From: DASSWG01 sp041689995
GTDB lineage: Bacteria > Bacteroidota > Bacteroidia > Flavobacteriales > Flavobacteriaceae
DNA: 15,555 nt
NCBI GenBank assembly: GCA_041689995.1
Contig: JBDNFD010000126.1
Location: 1-15,555, forward strand
Direction: 5' to 3'
Under the pieces are notes generated by a model. The model worked only from the letters and a program-made list of their open reading frames with translations, did no database searches and had not been told where the DNA came from. This document shows, in pieces, positions 6,035 through 11,741 of this stretch. The stretch's first letter is position 1. Each line of letters starts with the position of its first letter. The position numbers were made by a program, and so were the translations under genes.

Positions 6035-6095
6035 ATTCCGGCCTTTGCGGAAGAATATTCGGCCTATTTCACAAGATTCCGGCCTTCGCAGGAAT
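6035..6095. repeat. two GC-rich imperfect palindromes after paaB
   Basis: ATTCCGGCCTTTGCGGAAGAAT-like (6035-6056) and ATTCCGGCCTTCGCAGGAAT (6076-6095) are two copies of an imperfect palindrome with a CTTY loop. The second copy ends directly at the paaB stop codon (6096-6098). They resemble the palindrome within paaC at 5630-5647, in inverted orientation relative to the GIY-YIG gene between them. Confidence 0.88.
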
Positions 6096-6380
6096 TTACA
6101 TATATTTCACCTCGTCTGGCAAATCATAAAAGGTCGGGTGTCGATAAACTTTATCTGCGGCAGGTTCAAAAAATTCGCCACTTTCTGCAGGATTGGAAGC
6201 TGTAATGTTTTTGGATTCCACCACCCAAATGCTCACGCCTTCACTTCGGCGCGTATAGACATCACGTGCATTTTCCAATGCCATTTCGGCATCGGCGGCA
6301 TGTAAACTACCAAAATGTCGGTGTTCCAAACCATTTTTACTTCTTACGAATATTTCCCAAAGGGGCCAGTTTTTTTTCAT
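6096..6380 (-). CDS. paaB: phenylacetyl-CoA epoxidase subunit PaaB
   Basis: A 94-residue protein matching PaaB in size and sequence (WPLWEIFVRSKNGLEHRHFG, then GSLHAADAEMALENARDVYTRR and SIWVVESKNI). PaaB is a small subunit that bridges or stabilises the PaaAC heterodimers in the epoxidase. It ends VKYM, with the TAA stop adjoining a GC-rich palindromic repeat. It is separated from paaA by a four-helix-bundle gene, although the two subunits act in the same complex. Confidence 0.95.
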   Translation of the reverse strand: MKKNWPLWEIFVRSKNGLEHRHFGSLHAADAEMALENARDVYTRRSEGVSIWVVESKNITASNPAESGEFFEPAADKVYRHPTFYDLPDEVKYM

Positions 6381-6386
6381 TCTTTA

Positions 6387-6414
6387 TAGTATTTAGTAGT
6401 GAGTAGTTAGTATT
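6387..6414. repeat. short repeat cluster before paaB, left inverted arm
   Basis: The stretch is built from TAGTATTTAG/TAGTGAG/TAGTTAGTATT pieces. It matches, in inverted orientation, the sequence at 6788-6810 on the other side of the four-helix-bundle gene (shared TTAGTATT and AGTAGTT blocks). Confidence 0.75.
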
Positions 6415-6429
6415 GAATAATTTGAATTT

Positions 6430-6780
6430 TCATTTCAAAGATTTGATTAATGCATAATTCATTTTCTGAACTTCGATTACTTTTTTTAAAATTGGATCAA
6501 CTAAATCTTTGGAAACTATATTCAGTTTATGGGACAAAATCAATTGGGTGAAAAGTTCATACGCAGAACCATTTGCTATGCTTAAAAAATTTCTGAATTC
6601 CCCATTTGTATTTCTTCCCGCACCTTCTGCTATGTTTGAAGGAATTGAGACAGCACATCTTTTCATTTGACTGACAAGGCCATATTTTTCTTCAACAGGA
6701 AAATTTGCTGAAAGTTTATAAATGCTTTCTGTTATTTTCATTGCTTTTTTCCACACTTTTAAATTTTCTACGATATGCAT
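6430..6780 (-). CDS. four-helix-bundle (IVP-type) protein, copy 3
   Basis: A 116-residue protein of the classical 23S rRNA intervening-sequence type. It has VENLKVWKKAMKITESIYKL near the start, YGLVSQMKRCAVSIPSNIAE (about 53-72) with the usual GAGR loop, and FLSIANGSAYELFTQLIL. It is clearly in the same superfamily as the two genes at 210-575 and 3778-4179, but from a different subfamily (SNIAEGAGR here versus LNYGEARSA there). It lies between paaA and paaB, same strand, with short related repeats at both ends in inverted arrangement. Function is unknown. It has no nuclease or transposase motif. Confidence 0.94.
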   Translation of the reverse strand: MHIVENLKVWKKAMKITESIYKLSANFPVEEKYGLVSQMKRCAVSIPSNIAEGAGRNTNGEFRNFLSIANGSAYELFTQLILSHKLNIVSKDLVDPILKKVIEVQKMNYALIKSLK

Positions 6781-6787
6781 CTCAATT

Positions 6788-6810
6788 CTAAATACTAATT
6801 ACGAACTACT
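6788..6810. repeat. short repeat over the paaA stop codon, right inverted arm
   Basis: On the minus strand this reads AGTAGTTCGTAATTAGTATT followed by TAG. It covers the paaA stop codon (6799-6801) and the last three codons (Ser-Ser-Ser), and is the inverted counterpart of 6387-6414. Confidence 0.75.
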
Positions 6811-7725
6811 TTTTTCTGCGTACGCCATTGCAGCATCGCGCACCCATTCGCCTTCTTCCCAAGCATCCACACGGGCTTTCATTCGTTCTTTGTTGCAGGG
6901 TCCGTGACCTTTTACCACTTGCCAAAATTCATCCCAATCAATTTCACCGAAATCATAATGACCGGTTTCCTCGTTCCATTTTAAATCCTCATCAGGAACT
7001 CTTATTCCCAGAATATCCGCTTGTGGCACGGTTTGGTCTATGAATTGTTGGCGCAATTCATCGTTGGTTTTCCTCTTCAATTTCCATTTCATCGACTGCT
7101 CCGTGTGCGTGGAAGCATCATCAGTCGGCCCCAGCATCATCAAAGATGGCCACCACCAACGGTTCAGTGCGTCTTGAGCCATGGATTTTTGTTCTTCGGT
7201 GCCTCGACAAAGCGTGAGCATAATTTCATAACCTTGACGCTGATGGAAACTTTCTTCTTTGCAAACCCGTACCATCGCTCGCGCATAAGGTCCAAAAGAA
7301 GTATTGCAAAGTGGCACTTGATTGATAATCGCTGCGCCGTCCACCAACCAACCAATAGCTCCAATATCTGCCCAAGTAATGGTTGGATAATTGAAAATAC
7401 TTGAATATTTAGCTTTTCCGCTGTGCAGTTGTTCGTATAATTCCTCGCGGGAAATCCCCAAGGTTTCCGTCGCGCTGTATAAATACAATCCGTGGCCGGC
7501 TTCATCTTGTACTTTTGCCAAAAGCGCCACTTTTCTTCGCAAGGATGGAGCTCTACTAATCCAATTTCCTTCTGGCAACATTCCGACGATTTCAGAATGG
7601 GCGTGTTGTGACATTTGCCGAATGTGTGTTTTTCGGTATTTTTCGGGCATCCAATCTTTTGGTTCAATCTTTTCGTCCCGTGCAATTTTTTGCTCGAATT
7701 GTTCAGCTAATTTTTCTTGGTTCAT
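6799..7725 (-). CDS. paaA: phenylacetyl-CoA epoxidase catalytic subunit PaaA
   Basis: A 308-residue ferritin-like diiron oxygenase that epoxidises the aromatic ring of phenylacetyl-CoA. Metal-ligand motifs are intact: HAHSEIVGM (E45), AKVQDEAGHGLYLY (E75, H78), GWLVDG (D129) and CKEESFHQRQGYE (E158, H161). All lie at a constant +3 offset from ligand positions recalled for E. coli PaaA where compared. The RWWWPSLMMLGPTDDAS and KRKTNDELRQQFID segments are also family-typical. It partners with PaaC and receives electrons from PaaE. It ends MAYAEKSSS, with the last three residues encoded by a short repeat. The toxin-antitoxin pair lies directly upstream, between it and paaE. Confidence 0.97.
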   Translation of the reverse strand: MNQEKLAEQFEQKIARDEKIEPKDWMPEKYRKTHIRQMSQHAHSEIVGMLPEGNWISRAPSLRRKVALLAKVQDEAGHGLYLYSATETLGISREELYEQLHSGKAKYSSIFNYPTITWADIGAIGWLVDGAAIINQVPLCNTSFGPYARAMVRVCKEESFHQRQGYEIMLTLCRGTEEQKSMAQDALNRWWWPSLMMLGPTDDASTHTEQSMKWKLKRKTNDELRQQFIDQTVPQADILGIRVPDEDLKWNEETGHYDFGEIDWDEFWQVVKGHGPCNKERMKARVDAWEEGEWVRDAAMAYAEKSSS

Positions 7726-7761
7726 AATTTAATTTTTAAAAAAATGAAAATAATTGATTTC

Positions 7762-8103
7762 TTATTTTAATTCCAGACAAGCAAGCCATTCATTATCCTT
7801 ATTTTCAATAAAATATTTTATCAATAGAAATTTTTCAATAAGAATTTGGGCAATTTTAGTGGTTGAAGTATTTCCAAACCGAAGCCAAATAATCTTTGGT
7901 GGATGACCATTTAAATTTGCCAAATCATAAAAATCGGCATCAAATGTTACAATGGAAAAATCATTTTTTCTGGCAAAATTCCAAATTTCAATATCAGAAC
8001 AATTTTCAAGATCCAACTGTCTTACCTGAATTGCATCAGGATATACAATAAAAATCTTTTTGATAATCCGGAATGAAATATTTTGATCAAATAAGAGTTT
8101 CAC
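7762..8103 (-). CDS. DUF5615 PIN-like putative toxin
   Basis: A 113-residue protein of the DUF5615 (PIN-like, Mut7-C-related) family. It has the N-terminal LLFDQNISFR motif (D6) and the conserved ARKNDFSIVTFDADFYDLA segment (D55, D57), the acidic residues expected of a PIN-type ribonuclease centre. The HPPKIIWLRFGNTST stretch is also typical. Its start overlaps the end of the upstream DUF433 gene by 4 nt, the standard arrangement of this predicted type II toxin-antitoxin pair. RNase activity is inferred from the fold family only. The pair sits inside the paa operon between paaE and paaA. Confidence 0.9.
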   Translation of the reverse strand: MKLLFDQNISFRIIKKIFIVYPDAIQVRQLDLENCSDIEIWNFARKNDFSIVTFDADFYDLANLNGHPPKIIWLRFGNTSTTKIAQILIEKFLLIKYFIENKDNEWLACLELK

Positions 8104-8324
8104 TCCACCATTTTTAATTTATGTTCCCTATCTGCGGCAAATGCAAGACAAGCTTGTATTTGTTCATTGCTGAGCTCAGGAAAGTCTTCTTTTATTTCTT
8201 CGGTATCCATTCCGCTGGCAAACCAGCTTAAAACATCATAGACGGAAATTCTCGTTCCTGTGATACAAGGTTTTCCAAACCGAATATTGGGATCAATGGA
8301 AAGGTAATTTTTATAATCAATCAT
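8100..8324 (-). CDS. DUF433 putative antitoxin
   Basis: A 74-residue DUF433 protein. The motif NIRFGKPCITGTRISVYDVL (about residues 13-32), followed by SWFASGMDTEEIKEDFPELS and an AFAAD ending, is diagnostic. The family carries a small winged-helix-like DNA-binding domain and is usually paired with DUF5615, as here (4-nt overlap, antitoxin first). It probably neutralises the downstream protein and represses its own promoter. A 90-bp gap separates it from paaE. That gap includes three CATCAAA repeats at the paaE stop codon. Confidence 0.9.
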   Translation of the reverse strand: MIDYKNYLSIDPNIRFGKPCITGTRISVYDVLSWFASGMDTEEIKEDFPELSNEQIQACLAFAADREHKLKMVE

Positions 8325-8405
8325 GATCGATGTCTGTTATCGTTTCCAACAAATATACTCAAAATTTATTCCATTACCATTCCGCACCTCTCATCTCTCA
8401 CCGAT

Positions 8406-8426
8406 CATCAAACATCAAACATCAAA
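8406..8426. repeat. 7-bp tandem repeat x3 over the paaE stop codon
   Basis: CATCAAA occurs at 8406-8412, 8413-8419 and 8420-8426. The paaE stop codon (8415-8417) and the last residues (FDV) are inside it. Confidence 0.85.
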
Positions 8427-9488
8427 ATCCACCACTACTTTCTTCGAAGTCGGCACCGCTTGGCAACTGAGAATAAATTTCTTTTTCACTTCATCTTCTT
8501 CCAAAGCATAATTCACTTTCATCTCCACGCTGCCTTCCAGTAATTGGCATTTGCATGTGCTGCAAACACCACCTTTACACGCAAAAGGCAAATCTGCTCC
8601 AGCGGCAAGGGCTGCATCCAAAATCGTGTCATAATCCTCGCTCATAATAAATTTGAAATCCTTGCCCGCGTCCAAAATGGTGACTTCTGTTCCGACCGCT
8701 TTGTTTTCCAGTGCTTTTGCCGCCCGTTGTTTGGCTTCTTCGGAAAGTCCGCTCACGAACAATTCATAATGAATACGTTCTTTGGAAAGTCCAAATTTCA
8801 TCAGTTCGTCCCGGATTAAAAAGATCATTTGTTCCGGTCCACAAATAAAGCATTCGTCAAGCTCGGAGAAATCGACTATTTTTTCGTCCAGCTCCTTTAA
8901 TTTTTCCGGCGTAAACCGTCCATTCAACAATTCGATGTTTCGGTGTTCGCCGTCCAAAAAATAAAACACTTCAAATCTTCCCAGATAAATATTCCTGAGG
9001 GCTTCAATTTCTTCTTTAAAGATAATGGATTTTGCGGTCTTATTCAAATAAAACAACCGAAACCTGCTCTTTGGCTCCAAAGCAAGATGCGCCTTAATCA
9101 TCGAGAGAACCGGAGTAATTCCGCTTCCTGCAACAAAAGCGACATAATCCTTTTCTTTATTTGCGTCAATTTCCACACCAAATTCCCCAACGGGAGCCAT
9201 GACCTCAAGAAAATCGCCTTTTTTCAAAGTGGCATTTACGAATGTAGAGAATTTTCCTTCAAAAATTTGCTTTACGGCGACTTTCCAAATACCATCCGTG
9301 GGGCCGGAACATAACGAATAAGAACGGCGGAGATCTTCCCCACCGATAATGTTCTTCAACGTTAAATGTTGTCCCTGCCGAAAAGCAAATTCGTTTTTCA
9401 ATTCGTCGGGGATTTCAAAATCAATGACCGAACAATCTTTCGTTTCCTTATAGATATCCCTGATTTTCAGTTTATGGAATTGAGCCAT
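8415..9488 (-). CDS. paaE: phenylacetyl-CoA epoxidase reductase PaaE
   Basis: A 357-residue reductase that passes electrons from NADPH to the PaaA diiron centre. The N-terminal half is a ferredoxin-NADP reductase module: FAD-binding RSYSLCSGP (about 55-63), then VAFVAGSGITPVLSMIKA for nicotinamide binding, and CFICGPEQMI. The C-terminal module is a plant-type [2Fe-2S] ferredoxin with C304, C309, C312 and C342 in the expected spacing (ACKGGVCSTC ... LSC). All four ligands are intact. It is the first gene of the operon and starts 27 bp from a perfect inverted repeat. Its last codons lie in a CATCAAA repeat. Confidence 0.96.
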   Translation of the reverse strand: MAQFHKLKIRDIYKETKDCSVIDFEIPDELKNEFAFRQGQHLTLKNIIGGEDLRRSYSLCSGPTDGIWKVAVKQIFEGKFSTFVNATLKKGDFLEVMAPVGEFGVEIDANKEKDYVAFVAGSGITPVLSMIKAHLALEPKSRFRLFYLNKTAKSIIFKEEIEALRNIYLGRFEVFYFLDGEHRNIELLNGRFTPEKLKELDEKIVDFSELDECFICGPEQMIFLIRDELMKFGLSKERIHYELFVSGLSEEAKQRAAKALENKAVGTEVTILDAGKDFKFIMSEDYDTILDAALAAGADLPFACKGGVCSTCKCQLLEGSVEMKVNYALEEDEVKKKFILSCQAVPTSKKVVVDFDV

Positions 9489-9514
9489 GAAATTTTTATA
9501 TTAATTCCTTTTTC

Positions 9515-9540
9515 ACAAAACTAACACTTGTTAGTTTTGT
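9515..9540. promoter_or_regulatory. perfect 12+2+12 inverted repeat, candidate operator of the paa operon
   Basis: ACAAAACTAACA (9515-9526), spacer CT, TGTTAGTTTTGT (9529-9540) are exact reverse complements. The site ends 27 bp before the paaE start codon and sits where early transcribed sequence or the core promoter would be. Its size and symmetry fit a TetR-family dimer site. TetR-type PaaR repressors control paa genes in several bacteria, but no such regulator is in the window. That this is an operator is inference; the palindrome itself is certain. It lacks a T-run and is too close to the start to be a terminator. Confidence 0.7.
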
Positions 9541-9543
9541 TTG

Positions 9544-9552
9544 CAAATTATA
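9544..9552 (-). promoter_or_regulatory. possible -7 box of the paaE promoter
   Basis: Read on the minus strand, TATAATTTG resembles the Bacteroidetes -7 box (TAnnTTTG) with one extra base. It lies just upstream of the palindrome, which would then cover the transcription start. No good -33 TTTG is found at the right distance, so this is tentative. Confidence 0.35.
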
Positions 9553-9705
9553 GCAGCATAAAATAAGTGAATTGCTAAGGAACAACCATAAAAAAATCAA
9601 GTAAATAAAAAAGAAAATTTGCTCAAATGTTTTGTTTTGGCCAATCACAATTTCGAAATTTGAGAATTTCAGTTCACAGCTGATTTATAAATAAAAAAAC
9701 CATGG

Positions 9706-9713
9706 TATATTTG
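9706..9713 (+). promoter_or_regulatory. -7 box of the 5'-nucleotidase operon
   Basis: TATATTTG matches the Bacteroidetes -7 consensus TAnnTTTG exactly and lies 22 bp before the ATG of the gene at 9736. The -33 element is not obvious. Confidence 0.5.
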
Positions 9714-9735
9714 ACAATTCCTCATATCTTAACCT

Positions 9736-10497
9736 ATGCGAAAATATAAGCTACACCTTCTTGCCTTGATGCTCATTCTTTCATCTTGTAAAGAAAATAT
9801 CCCGCAGGTTTCAAAAATTGAAGGAAAACAACTGAATATTTCCACTGCAATTGCGCCTAATGCGGAAATAGAAACTATTGTGAAGCCTTACAAATCGGCA
9901 ATAGAGAATGAAATGAGCATAGTGCTGGCCTATGCTCCCCACGCACTTTCCAAAACAAACGGTCAATATAATTCGGCAATTGGGAACATGATGGCCGATG
10001 CCGTTATGGAATTGGCAAATCCGATTTTCAAGAAGCGAACAGGAAACGAAATTGATGGTGTTTTATTGAATTACGGCGGGATTCGATCCGCTATTTCGCA
10101 AGGAAACGTTACCACTCGAACAGCATACGATATTATGCCTTTTGAAAATAAAGTCGTGATTGTCGAACTTCTAGCTTCGGCCGTGGATTCCATGTTCAAC
10201 TATCTGGCAAAAGAACAGCTTGCCCATCCGATCAGCGGGATGCAATTAATTTTAAATTCGGATAATTCCATCAAAACGGCTTTGGTGCAAGGAAAACCCG
10301 TAAAAAAAGAGAAGAGCTACTATATTGCCACCAATGATTATTTGCTGAACGGAGGTGACCGAATGTATTTTTTTGCTGAAGGAAAAAACGATTTCTATAT
10401 TGACTATAAACTTCGGAACCTTTTCATTGACTATTTCAAGAAAAAAGATACCATTGCACCAATAATAGACGAACGTTTTATAAAAATTGAGCCATGA
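9736..10497 (+). CDS. lipoprotein with 5'-nucleotidase C-terminal domain
   Basis: A 253-residue protein made of the substrate-binding C-terminal domain of UshA-type 5'-nucleotidases, without the metallophosphatase half. A lipoprotein signal peptide is evident (MRKYKLHLLALMLILSSCKE, lipobox LSSC with C18 as the lipidated Cys). Domain hallmarks are SAIGNMMADAVMELA (about 80-94), GVLLNYGGIRSAI (about 108-120), YDIMPFENKVVIVEL (about 131-145) and YYIATNDYLLNGGD near residue 200. The missing half is encoded by the next gene, whose ATG overlaps this stop by 4 nt. The two products probably form one periplasmic, membrane-anchored nucleotide or sugar-phosphate hydrolase. The substrate is unknown. Confidence 0.92.
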   Translation: MRKYKLHLLALMLILSSCKENIPQVSKIEGKQLNISTAIAPNAEIETIVKPYKSAIENEMSIVLAYAPHALSKTNGQYNSAIGNMMADAVMELANPIFKKRTGNEIDGVLLNYGGIRSAISQGNVTTRTAYDIMPFENKVVIVELLASAVDSMFNYLAKEQLAHPISGMQLILNSDNSIKTALVQGKPVKKEKSYYIATNDYLLNGGDRMYFFAEGKNDFYIDYKLRNLFIDYFKKKDTIAPIIDERFIKIEP

Positions 10498-11408
10498 AAA
10501 GAAGGAAGTTTATTCAGACCACAGGAATTGCGGGAATTGCATTTGGAATTAGTGGAATGGGACTTTTGACTTCCTTCGATAAAAAAAAGTACCGAAAACA
10601 CATAACCATCCTTCACACAAATGATGTTCATAGTCATATTGAAACTTTTCCACCAGATCATCCAAAATACCCCAATCAGGGAGGAGTGGCCAGACGATTT
10701 ACGCTGATTGAAAAAATTCGAAGTGAAAATCCACACACCCTGTTATTGGATGCTGGCGATATTTTCCAAGGAACCCCTTATTTCAATTTTTACGGAGGTG
10801 AAATAGAATTGAAACTAATGAGCAAATTAGGTTATGAGGCTGCCACCATTGGAAACCACGAATTTGACAATGGCATTAATGGTTTGTATGCGCAACTTCC
10901 AAATGCTAAATTCAGTTTTGTTAATTCGAATTACGATTTCTCAAAAACCATTTTGGACGGAAAAATCGAATCCTTCAAAATAGTTGTGAAAGATGGTATT
11001 AAAATCGGAATTTTTGGGTTAGGGATCGAATTACATGGCTTAGTCGAAAAGAAAATGTACAAAGAAACCATATATTTGGATCCTGTGGAAATGTCGCAAG
11101 AAACTGTCACAAAGCTCAAGACCGAACATAATTGTGACCTGATCATCTGTTTGTCACATTTAGGTTATCATTACAAATCAGAAAAAATAGACGACCTGAA
11201 ATTGGCGTCCCGCACCCAAGATATTGATCTAATTATAGGAGGGCATACACACACTTTTCTTCCAAAACCAACAATTGCAAAGAACAGCCTGGGAAAAAAT
11301 TTGCTTATCAATCAAGTAGGATGGGCCGGAGTAAACTTGGGAAAGATCGATTTCTATTTCGATGATATAGAAGAAGTAGCCACGAAGGGTGCAAATATCA
11401 TTGTATGA
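10494..11408 (+). CDS. metallophosphatase (5'-nucleotidase N-terminal domain)
   Basis: A 304-residue calcineurin-like metallophosphatase, the catalytic half of a UshA-type 5'-nucleotidase. Metal-binding motifs are intact: LHTNDVHSH (D44, H46), LLLDAGDIFQGTP (D86), GNHEFDNG (N121, H122), CLSHLGYH (H222) and GGHTHTF (H251, H253). The N-terminus MKRRKFIQTTGIAGIAFGIS carries an RRKFIQ twin-arginine-like motif and a hydrophobic stretch, so export by the Tat route or by a Sec-like leader is likely. It overlaps the preceding C-terminal-domain gene by 4 nt (ATGA), so both are probably made in equal amounts. The order, C-domain gene before N-domain gene, is reversed relative to the single-chain enzymes. 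Confidence 0.93.
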   Translation: MKRRKFIQTTGIAGIAFGISGMGLLTSFDKKKYRKHITILHTNDVHSHIETFPPDHPKYPNQGGVARRFTLIEKIRSENPHTLLLDAGDIFQGTPYFNFYGGEIELKLMSKLGYEAATIGNHEFDNGINGLYAQLPNAKFSFVNSNYDFSKTILDGKIESFKIVVKDGIKIGIFGLGIELHGLVEKKMYKETIYLDPVEMSQETVTKLKTEHNCDLIICLSHLGYHYKSEKIDDLKLASRTQDIDLIIGGHTHTFLPKPTIAKNSLGKNLLINQVGWAGVNLGKIDFYFDDIEEVATKGANIIV

Positions 11409-11506
11409 AAATTTTGATCAAAATAAAGGTTTTCTTTCGATAGAACAATAATCACCGAATCAACCGGAAATCCGATTGAGAAATTCCCCAATTAATTTGA
11501 ACCCAT

Positions 11507-11540
11507 AAAAAAACCCCGATCAAATAATTGATTGGGGTTT
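11507..11540 (-). terminator. rho-independent terminator (distal copy)
   Basis: AAACCCCGATCAA (11511-11523) pairs with TTGATTGGGGTTT (11528-11540), with one G-T pair and a 4-nt loop. On the minus strand it is followed by a run of seven T (11513-11507). It is almost identical to the terminator at 11614-11649. Confidence 0.88.
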
Positions 11541-11601
11541 AAGAAAGGCGACGGCATACCTGCCCGAACCTGCTGTTGAGCACGGGCGGGCTCTCCCACA
11601 A
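11541..11601 (-). pseudogene. short 5S rRNA 3'-end remnant interrupted by a GC-rich hairpin
   Basis: The last bases of a 5S rRNA gene can be read here by comparison with the longer remnant at 11657-11718: aagaaaggcgacggcatac on one side and ctctcccaca on the other. Between them lies a 31-bp GC-rich sequence (about 11560-11590) that can fold on itself (CCTGCCCG with CGGGCGGG, and inner TGCT with AGCA). After ctcccaca the similarity to 5S rRNA stops. Confidence 0.65.
11560..11590. repeat. GC-rich hairpin in the 5S remnant
   Basis: An extended imperfect stem: outer arms CTGCCCG and CGGGCGGG, inner arms TGCT and AGCA around GTTG. It is absent from the otherwise matching sequence in the neighbouring remnant, so it looks inserted. 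It differs in sequence from the palindromes in the paa operon. Confidence 0.65.
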
Positions 11602-11613
11602 AATCCTTGCAAA

Positions 11614-11649
11614 CAAAAAAAGCCCCGATCAAATAATTGATCGGGGCTT
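11614..11649 (-). terminator. rho-independent terminator (proximal copy)
   Basis: AAGCCCCGATCAA (11620-11632) pairs perfectly with TTGATCGGGGCTT (11637-11649), loop ATAA. On the minus strand it is followed by seven or more T. It lies directly after the 5S remnant, as in an rRNA operon, and now probably ends transcription of the protease/PrcB-like operon. Confidence 0.92.
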
Positions 11650-11656
11650 CAAGAAA

Positions 11657-11718
11657 GGCGGCGGCATACTCTCCCACAATAGCAGTACCATCTGCGCAAA
11701 CGGGCTTAACTTCTCTGT
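11657..11718 (-). pseudogene. 5S rRNA gene remnant (3' half)
   Basis: On the minus strand the sequence contains CAGAGAAGTTAAGCCCG, GCGCAGATGGTACTGC and TGTGGGAGAGTATGCCGCCG, which are unmistakable 5S rRNA blocks in the right order and end at the usual 3' end. The 5' half (about 45-50 nt) is missing: beyond CAGAGAAG the sequence changes to unrelated AT-rich DNA next to the stop codon of the PrcB-like gene. No 23S, 16S or tRNA sequence precedes it. It therefore cannot make a functional 5S rRNA. Confidence 0.9.
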
Positions 11719-11741
11719 TGAAAGCAATATCATTACATAAT

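Larger units (their letters stand above)
11409..11741. other. gene-free convergent region with 5S rRNA remnants
   Basis: This 333-bp stretch lies between the convergent 5'-nucleotidase and PrcB-like genes. It contains two 5S rRNA 3'-end remnants and two rrn-type terminators, described separately, and about 90 bp (11409-11500) in which nothing is recognised. The open frame at 11492-11677 on the minus strand runs through both terminators and is not a gene. Confidence 0.85.

Noticed and set aside
7164..7685. 173-residue ORF on the minus strand
   Set aside because: It is an alternative frame inside paaA, with a low-complexity, unnatural composition and no motifs; paaA is unambiguous over this region.
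11492..11677. 61-residue minus-strand ORF
   Set aside because: It runs through 5S rRNA remnants and two terminator hairpins; its internal repetition mirrors the duplicated terminator.
11409..11741. Intact rRNA operon end
   Set aside because: Only the 3' half of 5S and a second small fragment are present; no 23S, 16S or tRNA sequence adjoins them.
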